Source: Aquificota bacterium (GTDB lineage: Bacteria > Aquificota > Aquificia > Aquificales > Hydrogenothermaceae). Taken from it: a stretch of DNA of 7,091 bases. This document shows positions 1 to 6,929 of the stretch, one piece after another. The first letter of the stretch is position 1, and each line of letters begins with the position of its first letter. The notes under the pieces were generated by a model, which was given only the letters and a program-made list of their open reading frames with translations, did not search any database and was not told where the DNA came from. Location: NCBI GenBank assembly GCA_013153295.1, contig JAADEV010000070.1, positions 1 through 7,091 of the forward strand, read 5' to 3'. The translations under genes were made by a program, and so were the position numbers.

Positions 1-432
1 CTAAAAAAGTTTGAAATTCCCTTTGATGTTTATATTCTGTCTGCCCACAGAACCCCAGATGAAGTGGCAGAGGTGTGTAAAACAGCAGAGGAAAAATATG
101 GTGTTATTATAGCCGCCGCCGGCTATGCGGCACACCTTGCAGGAACTATAGCCGGAAAGGTATCAATACCGGTAATAGGCATACCTGTAGATAACTCACC
201 GTTTAAAGGGTTTGATGCGTTAATGTCCACAGTTATGATGCCCCCCGGTGTTCCGGTGGCAACTGTTACAACAGGTAAAGCTGGGGCAGTAAACGCCGCT
301 GTGTTATCAGCCCAGATACTCTCAATTGCATATCCAGAACTTAGGGAAAAGCTACACCAGTATAAACAAGAGATGAAGGAAAAAGTATTAAAAGCAAACG
401 AAGAAGCTAAACAGCTTAGCTATTCAGGTTAG
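1..432 (+). CDS. purE: PurE, 5-(carboxyamino)imidazole ribonucleotide mutase (5' partial)
   Basis: The open frame runs in from the left edge and ends at TAG 430-432, giving 143 visible residues. PurE is usually about 160-170 residues, so some 20-25 N-terminal residues, including the first phosphate-binding loop, lie outside. Visible family signatures are SAHRTPD (residues 14-20, with the catalytic His), AAAGYAAHLAGTIAG (glycine/alanine-rich active-site loop), PVIGIPVD, the MPPGVPVATV strand and GKAGAVNAA. The C-terminus ends in a charged helix. In the family, the class I enzyme moves the carboxylate of N5-CAIR to C4 in cytosolic purine synthesis and normally works with PurK; class II enzymes instead carboxylate AIR directly. 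The AAHLAG loop looks more class I-like, but purK is not in view, so the class is inferred. It is the most upstream gene of the visible run; the lepB start follows 16 bases after its stop. Confidence 0.95.
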   Translation, partial: LKKFEIPFDVYILSAHRTPDEVAEVCKTAEEKYGVIIAAAGYAAHLAGTIAGKVSIPVIGIPVDNSPFKGFDALMSTVMMPPGVPVATVTTGKAGAVNAAVLSAQILSIAYPELREKLHQYKQEMKEKVLKANEEAKQLSYSG

Positions 433-435
433 CTT

Positions 436-442
436 GGAGGAG
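436..442 (+). promoter_or_regulatory. Shine-Dalgarno site that decides the lepB start
   Basis: GGAGGAG lies 6 bases upstream of the TTG at 449-451. The same reading frame also opens with a TTG at 434, but that codon overlaps the Shine-Dalgarno sequence itself and has no ribosome site of its own. The 449 start is therefore preferred. Confidence 0.7.
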
Positions 443-448
443 TTTGTA

Positions 449-1153
449 TTGAAAGGAAACGATAAGGACACAGTCCTCTCTATTATAAAAAACCTTGTAT
501 TTATATTTGTTGCAGTTTCTATTATCAGGGTTTTCCTTGCACAGGCTTTTAATATACCCTCAGGTTCAATGAAACCGACCTTACTACCCGGGGATTTTAT
601 ACTGGTTAATAAGCTGGTTTACGGTGAGTGGTCTGTTGGAATACCCTTTACAGGGGTTGAGTTTTTCACATACCACAACAGACTGGCAAAACCTGACAGG
701 GGAGATGTTATAGTCTTTAAGTATCCTAAAGAACCGAAGATAGATTATATAAAAAGGATTATAGGGCTACCCGGTGATGTGGTAGCAGTTGTAAATGATG
801 TGGTTTACCTTAACGGAAAACCCCTTAAAAGGGAGTATGTAGGGGATTATGTGGAAAGGAACGCAAGGGCAAGGAAGTATATAGAGTATATACCCCGTAG
901 ATACACAGGTAAACAGTATTCCTACTCTGTAATGGAGATTTTTGATGGGGAAGGGCTAAACTTTGGTCCTATAAAAGTCCCTGAAGGCTACTACTTCGTT
1001 TTAGGGGATAACAGGGACAACAGTAAAGACAGCCGTGTATGGGGATTTGTCCCTGACAAAAACATTATAGGACAGGCTTTTGTTATATACTTCTCTCTGG
1101 ACACCGATGGTGGTGGAATTAGATTTAATAGAATAGGTAAAGTTATAAGGTAG
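449..1153 (+). CDS. lepB: Signal peptidase I (LepB/SPase I)
   Basis: Membrane serine protease of clan SF that removes signal peptides from secreted preproteins outside the cytoplasmic membrane. With the TTG start at 449 it is 234 residues. One hydrophobic segment at about residues 11-30 anchors it, so the second N-terminal membrane helix of E. coli LepB is absent, as in many compact SPases. All family boxes are present in order: PSGSMKPTLLPGDF with nucleophile Ser40, RGDVIVFKYP, DYIKRIIGLPGD with general-base Lys102, and GDNRDNSKDSRVWGFVP (box E, from about residue 186). The region between boxes D and E (about 120-175) is long and basic, rich in Arg, Lys and Tyr. The frame also permits a TTG at 434, which would add 5 residues; the GGAGGAG at 436-442 argues against that. 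The stop lies 12 bases before pyrC. Confidence 0.95.
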   Translation: MKGNDKDTVLSIIKNLVFIFVAVSIIRVFLAQAFNIPSGSMKPTLLPGDFILVNKLVYGEWSVGIPFTGVEFFTYHNRLAKPDRGDVIVFKYPKEPKIDYIKRIIGLPGDVVAVVNDVVYLNGKPLKREYVGDYVERNARARKYIEYIPRRYTGKQYSYSVMEIFDGEGLNFGPIKVPEGYYFVLGDNRDNSKDSRVWGFVPDKNIIGQAFVIYFSLDTDGGGIRFNRIGKVIR

Positions 1154-1160
1154 AGGAGGA
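1154..1160 (+). promoter_or_regulatory. Shine-Dalgarno site for the TTG start of pyrC
   Basis: AGGAGGA directly follows the lepB stop codon and lies 5 bases before the TTG at 1166-1168. It supports a TTG start; the next residues (NLFLIKGGHIVDP) match the usual beginning of dihydroorotases, so no upstream extension is needed. Confidence 0.7.
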
Positions 1161-1165
1161 AGGGC

Positions 1166-2449
1166 TTGAACCTGTTTTTAATAAAAGGTGGACATATAGT
1201 TGACCCACAAACAGGAATAAACGGCAGGTTTGATATTCTTATAGACAAAGGTAAGATAGTAAAGATACAACAGAACATAACCCCTCCACCGAAAACAGAA
1301 GTAATAGACGCAAAGGACTGCTTTATAACCCCTTCCTTTACAGATATACACGTCCATTTTAGAGACCCGGGACAGACCTACAAAGAGGATATATACACAG
1401 GTAGCCTCTCAGCTGTTGCAGGGGGATACACAACAGTTGTATGTATGCCAAACACACTACCAGCTATAGATGAACCTTCGTTAGTCCGTTATGTAATAGA
1501 AAAAGGTGAAGAGGTAGGGCTGTGTAGAGTTTTACCTGCGGCGGCAATAACAAAGGGCAGAAAAGGACAAGCCCTTACAGAGATGTCCCTACTGAAGGAC
1601 GCAGGGGCGGTTTATTTCACAGACGACGGTTCCCCTGTAATAGACGCCTATGTAATGAGAAAGGCAATGGAGTTTGCCGGTTCAATAGGCAGTTTCGTAG
1701 CAGACCACTGTGAGGATATTAACCTTTCTAAAGACGGGGTAGCCCACGAAGGGGAAATATCATCAGCATTAGGACTACCACCATTACCACCTGAAGCAGA
1801 GGACACAATGGTAGCAAGGGACTGTGTCCTGTCTATGCATACTGGAATGCCAGTCCATATATGCCACCTTTCCACAAAAGTTGGTGTAGAGATAATAACT
1901 TGGGCTAAAGCTATGGGGGCAAAGGTATCAGCGGAGGTAACCCCACACCACCTATACCTTACAGATGAGGAGTGGCTTGATTTTGACTGTAAAGCAAAAG
2001 TATCCCCACCACTTAGGGAGTATGAGGATATAGAGGCTTTAAGGTGGGCTTTAGCAAGTGGAATTATAGATATTGTGGCTACAGACCACGCCCCACACGC
2101 CCATCAGGAAAAGATGGCAGAACACCAGCACTGTCCACCGGGAATGATAGGACTACAGTTTGCCTTACCTATAGTATTGGAGTTAGTTAGGAAGGATTAC
2201 TTTGGAATGGAAAGGCTTGTGGAGGTAATGTCCGTAAACCCAGCCCAAAAAATAGGTATAAATCCACCGAAAATAAAAGAAGGGGAAAAGGCAGAACTGG
2301 TTATATTTAACCCTACAGAAAGCTGGACAGTGGAAGAAGATGTAATACTTTCAAAAAGTAAAAACACCCCACTACTGGGAAGGAAGTTAATAGGAAAGGT
2401 AAAATACACATTTTACAAAGGAAAAATAGTTTACAGGGATAAACAATGA
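1166..2449 (+). CDS. pyrC: Dihydroorotase, class I (PyrC)
   Basis: Zinc amidohydrolase that reversibly cyclises N-carbamoyl-L-aspartate to dihydroorotate, step three of pyrimidine synthesis. It is 427 residues, normal for the long class I type. Metal and active-site residues are in place: HVHFRDPG (His62, His64, Arg66), TDDGSPV with Asp153/Asp154, DHCED with His181, HICHLST with His234, and ATDHAPH with catalytic Asp307. The conserved LPPLPPEAED segment (204-213) is also present. Asp153 takes the place of the carbamylated metal-bridging lysine of class II enzymes; this is known for the Aquifex aeolicus enzyme, whose dihydroorotase needs aspartate transcarbamoylase to form an active complex. 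The same dependence is inferred here, but pyrB is not in the window. It starts with TTG and its stop overlaps the next start as ATGA (2446-2449), implying coupled translation. Confidence 0.96.
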   Translation: MNLFLIKGGHIVDPQTGINGRFDILIDKGKIVKIQQNITPPPKTEVIDAKDCFITPSFTDIHVHFRDPGQTYKEDIYTGSLSAVAGGYTTVVCMPNTLPAIDEPSLVRYVIEKGEEVGLCRVLPAAAITKGRKGQALTEMSLLKDAGAVYFTDDGSPVIDAYVMRKAMEFAGSIGSFVADHCEDINLSKDGVAHEGEISSALGLPPLPPEAEDTMVARDCVLSMHTGMPVHICHLSTKVGVEIITWAKAMGAKVSAEVTPHHLYLTDEEWLDFDCKAKVSPPLREYEDIEALRWALASGIIDIVATDHAPHAHQEKMAEHQHCPPGMIGLQFALPIVLELVRKDYFGMERLVEVMSVNPAQKIGINPPKIKEGEKAELVIFNPTESWTVEEDVILSKSKNTPLLGRKLIGKVKYTFYKGKIVYRDKQ

Positions 2450-2757
2450 CAGAGATAGATGTGGTAAACGCCTTAAAGGAAGTATACGACCCGGAGATAC
2501 CACTTAACATCGTGGATTTAGGTCTGGTAAAAAATATCTCATTAACAGATGACAAGCTAACTGTGGTAATGACCCTTACCACCCCCCAGTGTCCGCTGGA
2601 AAAATACATTATCAGAACGGTAATGAAAACTTTAAACAAAAACTTTCCCCATTTAAAGGAAATATCTGTAAAACTGGATTTTAGCCAACCTTGGAACACA
2701 TCACAAATATCAACAGAGGGCATACAAAGACTTAGAAAATTAGGCTGGAATATATAG
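2446..2757 (+). CDS. DUF59/MIP18-family protein, SufT-like Fe-S assembly factor
   Basis: A stand-alone 103-residue DUF59 (FeS assembly P, SufT/PaaD/Mip18-like) domain. Key features are DPEIPLNIVDLGLV (15-28, with conserved Asp24), TLTTPQCPL with the single conserved Cys49, and a C-terminal signature PWNTSQISTEG followed by RLRKLGW. Family members take part in iron-sulfur cluster maturation or transfer; Cys49 is the likely reactive or cluster-liganding residue. The more usual Gly before this Cys is Gln here. Translation is probably coupled to pyrC, whose stop overlaps the ATG by 4 bases; a weak AGGGA (2435-2439) sits 6 bases upstream. Dihydroorotase is a zinc enzyme, so neighbourhood alone does not name a client. 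Nothing else of the suf or isc system is in view, so I give no gene symbol. Confidence 0.9.
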   Translation: MTEIDVVNALKEVYDPEIPLNIVDLGLVKNISLTDDKLTVVMTLTTPQCPLEKYIIRTVMKTLNKNFPHLKEISVKLDFSQPWNTSQISTEGIQRLRKLGWNI

Positions 2758-2762
2758 GGAGG
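2758..2762 (+). promoter_or_regulatory. Shine-Dalgarno site for the TTG start of rpe
   Basis: GGAGG immediately follows the stop of the DUF59 gene and is 5 bases from the TTG at 2768. There is no other ATG, GTG or TTG in frame before the conserved APSILSADF strand, so this site fixes a start that gives an N-terminal extension. Confidence 0.65.
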
Positions 2763-2767
2763 AAACT

Positions 2768-3493
2768 TTGGAGGAGTTAAAAAGGGAAGCAAAGAAAAAA
2801 CTAAGTGATATACTTGCCTATAGTAGTAAGTTAATAGCACCGTCAATACTATCTGCAGACTTTACCAGATTAGGTGAAGAGATAAAAAAAGTAGAAGAAG
2901 GTGGGGCAGATATACTCCATCTGGATATAATGGACGGTAGGTATGTTCCAAATATTACTATTGGTATACCTGTAGTTGAAAGTATAAGACAGACCACAAA
3001 CCTACCACTTGACGCCCACCTTATGATAGTAGAACCTGAAAGGTATGTTCCAGATTTTATAAAGGCTGGTTGTAATATGGTTTCCTTCCATATGGACGCC
3101 TGTATCCACTCCCACAGGTTGGTAGACTACATAAAATCCCAAGGGGTTATGGCAGGGGTAGTCCTGAACCCTGCAACACCTGTAAACACCTTAGAGGAGA
3201 TAATCCATTATATAGACTATGTCCTTATTATGTCTGTTAACCCCGGTTTCGGGGGACAGCGTTTTATACCCCAAACACTCCAAAAGGTAGCTAAACTAAA
3301 AAGGCTTATGGAAGAAACTGGAAGGACGGATATTCTTATACAGATAGACGGAGGGGTTAAGGTTGACAACATAGCCCAAATATCACAGGTAGGTGTGGAT
3401 ATATTCGTAGCCGGCAGTTCTGTATTTAAAGCAAAAGACCCTGCACAGGCAGTAAGGGAGTTAAAAAACAGGGCAATGTTAGTAGAGGTGTAA
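2768..3493 (+). CDS. rpe: Ribulose-phosphate 3-epimerase
   Basis: TIM-barrel, metal-dependent epimerase interconverting D-ribulose 5-phosphate and D-xylulose 5-phosphate in the pentose phosphate pathway or Calvin cycle. Predicted length is 241 residues. Family motifs run in order: APSILSADF (24-32), HLDIMDGRYVPN (51-62), DAHLMI (82-87), VLNPATP, MSVNPGFGGQRFIP (155-168; phosphate loop) and IQIDGGV (191-197). Metal ligands are His51, Asp53, His84 and Asp194, with the two Asp residues also the catalytic acid/base pair. The conserved barrel begins at residue 23, so there is a charged, probably helical 22-residue N-terminal extension; most homologues start just before IAPSILSADF. The start is TTG with GGAGG 5 bases upstream. 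Gene ends one base before def. Confidence 0.96.
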   Translation: MEELKREAKKKLSDILAYSSKLIAPSILSADFTRLGEEIKKVEEGGADILHLDIMDGRYVPNITIGIPVVESIRQTTNLPLDAHLMIVEPERYVPDFIKAGCNMVSFHMDACIHSHRLVDYIKSQGVMAGVVLNPATPVNTLEEIIHYIDYVLIMSVNPGFGGQRFIPQTLQKVAKLKRLMEETGRTDILIQIDGGVKVDNIAQISQVGVDIFVAGSSVFKAKDPAQAVRELKNRAMLVEV

Positions 3494-3494
3494 G

Positions 3495-4028
3495 ATGGAT
3501 TACTCAATAAGGGTGTGGCCTGACAAGATACTAAAGGAAAAGATGCAGGAGGTTGATTTTTTTAATACAGAAAAGTTAAAGGATTATGTGGATATTATGT
3601 TTGATAAAATGTATCAACTTGAAGGGGTAGGGCTTGCGGCAAACCAGATAGGTATACCCTACCAGATAATAGTTATAGATACAAGCCAAACCAAAAACGA
3701 AGAGTATCAAGAAGAGGAAAGTGTAAAGTTAGCCCTTGTAAATCCAAAGATAGTCCTGAAGGAAGGGGAAAGACAATCTACAGAAGGTTGCCTTAGCTTT
3801 CCCGGTGTTCAGATAACAATACCAAGGGCAGAAAGGGTTGTGGTAGAGGCTAAAGACATCTCAGGGGAAAGTATCACACTTGACGCTACAGGATTTTTAT
3901 CCGTCGTCCTACAACACGAGATAGACCATATTAACGGAATACCATTTATAAACTACCTTTCACCTACCAAAAAAAGGCTTGTTTTAGAAAAGTATTTCAA
4001 AAAGCAGAAAACCGCCCAAAAAAAGTAA
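3495..4028 (+). CDS. def: Peptide deformylase
   Basis: Metalloenzyme (Fe2+ or Zn2+) that removes the N-formyl group from nascent proteins at the ribosome exit. At 177 residues it is of ordinary bacterial length. All three motifs are intact: GVGLAANQIGI (44-54), EGCLSFPG (97-104) with metal ligand Cys99, and QHEIDHING (140-148) with metal ligands His141 and His145 and catalytic Glu142. ATG follows the rpe stop after a single base, and the likely ribosome site is the GAGGTG at the very end of rpe (3485-3490), so translation depends on the upstream gene being read. An acidic loop (residues 68-76, EEYQEEES within it) sits between motifs 1 and 2. The partner gene fmt is not in the window. Confidence 0.97.
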   Translation: MDYSIRVWPDKILKEKMQEVDFFNTEKLKDYVDIMFDKMYQLEGVGLAANQIGIPYQIIVIDTSQTKNEEYQEEESVKLALVNPKIVLKEGERQSTEGCLSFPGVQITIPRAERVVVEAKDISGESITLDATGFLSVVLQHEIDHINGIPFINYLSPTKKRLVLEKYFKKQKTAQKK

Positions 4029-4037
4029 GGAGAAACA

Positions 4038-4820
4038 ATGTTCCCAGACCTGATAAAGATAGGTGATTTTACAATACATACCTATGGGGTTATGGTAGCC
4101 TTAGGTATGGTAGCCTCTTACCTTGTGGCTATATACCTTGGGAAAAGGGAGGGTATCCCTACAAGTAAGATAGAAAACCTTTTTATAATAGCCATTGTAA
4201 GCGGTGTTATAGGGGCAAGGGTTTTTTATGTTGTGGAACATTCAGAACGGTTTAACAGTTTGTTTGATATTATAGCTGTATGGCAGGGGGGGTTAGACTG
4301 GTTTGGAGGTTTAATATTTGGAATAATAGGGGTTTTAATAGGACTAAAGATATACAAGATACCCCTACTAAAGGCAGGGGATATTGCCGGGGTTTCCATA
4401 GCAATAGGACACGCAATAGGTAGGATAGGTTGCACCTGTGCCGGTTGCTGTTATGGGAAGCCTGTCCCTGAAAACTCCCCTTTTAAAGATTTTGCAATTA
4501 CCTTCCCAGACCACCCACACTCTATAGCCCCATCAGGAATTCCCCTATACCCTACCCAGCCTGCTGAGGCTATAGGAAACTTTCTAATATTTGTTGTCCT
4601 GTTTCTACTATACAGAAAAAAGAAATTTGATGGTCAGATTTTTGCCCTTTACCTTATACTTTACGGAGTGGAAAGGTTTTTACTTGAGTTTTGGAGGGGT
4701 GTAACACCTCCACTTCCAATAGGGCTAAACTGGAACCAGATTGTTAGCCTCAGTATGGTTGTTGTAGGGGTTTTAATCTACCTTTTCAGAATGAAACAGA
4801 CCCAAAATGAAACTGTATGA
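4038..4820 (+). CDS. lgt: Prolipoprotein diacylglyceryl transferase family protein, Cys-rich variant
   Basis: Integral membrane enzyme that in the Lgt family moves diacylglycerol from phosphatidylglycerol to the lipobox Cys of prolipoproteins. The 260 residues contain about seven hydrophobic segments. Family landmarks are an N-terminal HTYGVM with Tyr16, RVFYV, GGLDWFGGLIFG (84-95), GHAIGRIG with Arg129 (equivalent to E. coli Arg143), YPTQPAEA, and YGVERFLLEFWR with Arg213 and Glu217 near the C-terminus. The signature loop is GRIGCTCAGCCYG (128-140): Cys132 and Cys137 occupy the positions of E. coli Asn146 and Glu151, and the E. coli His103 position is Phe89. This matches a known GCxxxGCCYG-type branch annotated as Lgt, so the fold is certain but substrate use is less so. 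The Shine-Dalgarno TAAGGAG (4026-4032) overlaps the def stop. It overlaps folC by 14 bases. Confidence 0.88.
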   Translation: MFPDLIKIGDFTIHTYGVMVALGMVASYLVAIYLGKREGIPTSKIENLFIIAIVSGVIGARVFYVVEHSERFNSLFDIIAVWQGGLDWFGGLIFGIIGVLIGLKIYKIPLLKAGDIAGVSIAIGHAIGRIGCTCAGCCYGKPVPENSPFKDFAITFPDHPHSIAPSGIPLYPTQPAEAIGNFLIFVVLFLLYRKKKFDGQIFALYLILYGVERFLLEFWRGVTPPLPIGLNWNQIVSLSMVVVGVLIYLFRMKQTQNETV

Positions 4821-6051
4821 CCTTTTTAAAAAGAAGGCTTTCCATATAGACCTATCCCTTGACAGGGTAGAAAAGGCTTTATCCCACCTTTCAAACCCAC
4901 ACAAAGAAATAAAAGGGATTATAGTATCAGGGACAAATGGTAAGGGTTCAACGGCGTCCTTTATAGAAAGTATAGCCAGACACCACAACCTAAAAACAGG
5001 GCTTTTTACATCTCCACACCTAATTCAAGAAAACGAAAGGTGGAGGATAAACAACACACCTATAGATAACAGCAGATTAGAGGAGTATATAAACATAATA
5101 AAACCACTTATAGACAGATACTCCCTTACATACTTTGAAGCCTGCACAGTTTTGGCATTTAAATTTTTCAAAGATGAGAATGTGGATATAGGTATATTTG
5201 AGGTTGGGCTTGGCGGAAGGCTTGACGCCACAAACCTACTTAACCCGGAAGTGTCTGTTATAACAAATGTTTCCTTAGACCATACACACCTTTTAGGGAA
5301 TACCACTTGGGAAATAGCAAAGGAAAAGTTAGGTATAGCAAGGAAGGACAGACCACTTGTCATAGGTTCAAACCAGATGGAGATAATATCCCAAGCTGTT
5401 ATAATGGGGATAAGGGAGATTTACCACTATCCAAAGGGCTTTTTTATACAGAAAAAAGATGGTTTTTACCATTACAGATTTGGGGATTTACAGGTAAACA
5501 ACCTACAGATAAACCTACTTGGGGAGTATCAGCCTGTAAACTGTGCCACAGGTATAACAGCATTCACCCTTTTTGCCGGCAGAACAGGTTTAACCTTAGA
5601 TAAAAACAGTATAAGGGAGGGGGTAAAAAACACAAAGATAGCAGGTAGACTTGAGGTAGTAAGGGAACAGCCTACAGTAATACTTGATGGCGCCCATAAC
5701 ACAGAGGCAGTGGAAAAGCTGTTTAAATCCTTAAAAAAACTGTTTCCAAACAAAAGGATTATAACTGTATTTTCAGCTATGGCAGACAAAAACTGGGAGA
5801 GGCTTTTAGATATAGTAAAATCAAACTCCCACAAAGTTTTAACTGTTAAAATGCCCTTTGAAAGGGGAATAAAAGAAGATGATATAAAGGGAAAAGCAGA
5901 GTTTTACAAAACGGTGGAAGGGGGCTTAGAAAAGGCTTTTAAAACAGCGAATAGGGAAGATATTATTTTAATAACAGGTTCACTTTATCTGGTAGGGGAA
6001 GCCCTTAAGCTGTTAAAGAAGGGGGAAGATGGACGGAATACTGTTAATTGA
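4807..6051 (+). CDS. folC: Folylpolyglutamate synthase / dihydrofolate synthase
   Basis: Mur-ligase-superfamily ATP-dependent ligase adding glutamate to dihydropteroate and/or reduced folates, in the cytosol. Length is 414 residues, normal. Motifs: P-loop SGTNGKGSTAS (41-51), TSPHL (68-72), FEVGLGGRLDATN (131-143), NVSLDHT (154-160), IAKEKLGIAR (170-179, with Lys174 as the likely carbamylated lysine), AGRLEV (279-284) and the C-terminal-domain DGAHN (294-298). Whether it has both activities cannot be read from sequence, but a single FolC often does both. No good Shine-Dalgarno precedes ATG 4807, which lies inside the 3' end of lgt in another frame (14-base overlap); the start is chosen from the short family-typical N-terminus, and translational coupling is inferred. 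It overlaps truB by 23 bases. Confidence 0.95.
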   Translation: MKLYDLFKKKAFHIDLSLDRVEKALSHLSNPHKEIKGIIVSGTNGKGSTASFIESIARHHNLKTGLFTSPHLIQENERWRINNTPIDNSRLEEYINIIKPLIDRYSLTYFEACTVLAFKFFKDENVDIGIFEVGLGGRLDATNLLNPEVSVITNVSLDHTHLLGNTTWEIAKEKLGIARKDRPLVIGSNQMEIISQAVIMGIREIYHYPKGFFIQKKDGFYHYRFGDLQVNNLQINLLGEYQPVNCATGITAFTLFAGRTGLTLDKNSIREGVKNTKIAGRLEVVREQPTVILDGAHNTEAVEKLFKSLKKLFPNKRIITVFSAMADKNWERLLDIVKSNSHKVLTVKMPFERGIKEDDIKGKAEFYKTVEGGLEKAFKTANREDIILITGSLYLVGEALKLLKKGEDGRNTVN

Positions 6052-6901
6052 TAAACCTGAAAACATAACATCAAACCACCTTGTCCAAAAGATAAAAAAG
6101 GCAACAGGTATACAGAAGATAGGGCATACAGGGACGCTTGATTACTTTGCCAGTGGGTTAATGGTATTAACAGTTGGGCAGGGAACTAAACTAACCCAGT
6201 ATTTCCAAGGGTTAGATAAAGAGTATACAGCCACAGGGGAGTTGGGAAAGGAAACAGACACCTACGACATAATGGGAAAGGTGGTTAAACAGTCCCCCTG
6301 CAACACTTCAGAGGAAAAGGTAAGGGAGGCTATCCTTTCTTTTAAAGGTGAATATTCCCAAATGCCGCCGCCATATTCCTCAAAAAGGGTCGGGGGAACA
6401 AGGGCTTACAAGCTGGCAAAAAAAGGAATACAACCACCACTTAAACCGAAGCTGGTAAAGGTATACTCAATACAGATAAACAGTGTAAACCTGCCGTTTT
6501 TTACAATAACTGTTTCCTGTTCATCAGGGACATATATAAGGAGTTTAATTAAGGATATAGGGGACAGGTTAGGCTGTGGGGCTTATACAGTCTCTTTACG
6601 AAGAACGAAGGTTGGGGATTTTGATGTTAGTCAGGCTGTTCCGTTTGAGGAGGTGGTAAACAGGAAAGCTGTTGAAGAAATGATAATACCCCTTCGGGAA
6701 GCCCTCTACTTCTTTCCAGAGGTTGTGTTAGATGAGGGTTTTGATAAAAGGTTTTCTTTCGGTCAGCGGTTTAAGATACCCTACCAGATAGCAGGTTTGG
6801 TAAAGGTTGTATCAAAGGAGGGTATACTGTTAGGTATCGGCAGGGTAGACGACAACCAGATACTCCACCCAGTAAGGGTATTATCTGGCATAGGTGTATG
6901 A
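6029..6901 (+). CDS. truB: tRNA pseudouridine(55) synthase TruB
   Basis: Converts U55 of the T-loop of elongator tRNAs to pseudouridine. At 290 residues it is slightly shorter than the 309-314 of well-known bacterial TruB. The sequence shows GILLIDKPENITS (3-15), the catalytic loop KIGHTGTLDYFASG (30-43) with nucleophile Asp38, the KEYTATGELG strand with Tyr66, PPPYSSKRVGGTRAY (113-127) and SSGTYIRSLIKDIG (165-178). The C-terminal 60 residues look like the small PUA-like domain. Two variations stand out: Tyr-Phe follow the catalytic Asp instead of the common Pro-Leu, and the usual KPxGxTS is KPENITS. The start ATG lies within folC, with a G-rich AAGGGGG (6019-6025) only a few bases upstream. 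It is the last gene of the run; 190 bases without a supported gene follow. Confidence 0.95.
   Translation: MDGILLIDKPENITSNHLVQKIKKATGIQKIGHTGTLDYFASGLMVLTVGQGTKLTQYFQGLDKEYTATGELGKETDTYDIMGKVVKQSPCNTSEEKVREAILSFKGEYSQMPPPYSSKRVGGTRAYKLAKKGIQPPLKPKLVKVYSIQINSVNLPFFTITVSCSSGTYIRSLIKDIGDRLGCGAYTVSLRRTKVGDFDVSQAVPFEEVVNRKAVEEMIIPLREALYFFPEVVLDEGFDKRFSFGQRFKIPYQIAGLVKVVSKEGILLGIGRVDDNQILHPVRVLSGIGV
6856..6888 (+). other. Long imperfect inverted repeat at the 3' end of truB; weak terminator candidate
   Basis: CCAGATA (6856-6862) pairs perfectly with TATCTGG (6882-6888), and inside it ACCC (6867-6870) pairs with GGGT (6876-6879) around a 5-base loop; a small asymmetric internal loop separates the two stems. 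It lies in the last codons of truB. The nearest T-run starts about 23 bases further on (from 6911), too far for a classical intrinsic terminator, so its role at the operon end is only suggestive. Confidence 0.35.
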
Positions 6902-6929
6902 AATGGTTATATTTTTTGTTTTTGTCCTG

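Noticed and set aside
434..448. TTG at 434 as the lepB start, giving 5 extra residues
   Set aside because: It overlaps the GGAGGAG that serves the TTG at 449 and has no ribosome site of its own at a usable distance.
991..1278. Minus-strand open frame across the lepB/pyrC junction
   Set aside because: It is antisense to box E of lepB and the start of pyrC, has no recognisable domain and a composition typical of reverse-frame shadows.
2313..2846. 177-codon minus-strand open frame over pyrC, DUF59 and rpe
   Set aside because: Long but antisense to three confidently identified genes; its hydrophobic, Ser/Phe-rich product looks like the complement of purine-rich coding DNA, not a membrane protein.
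5307..5603. Plus-strand open frame inside folC in another frame
   Set aside because: The folC frame is continuous with all motifs, and this product resembles no known protein; a chance overlap.
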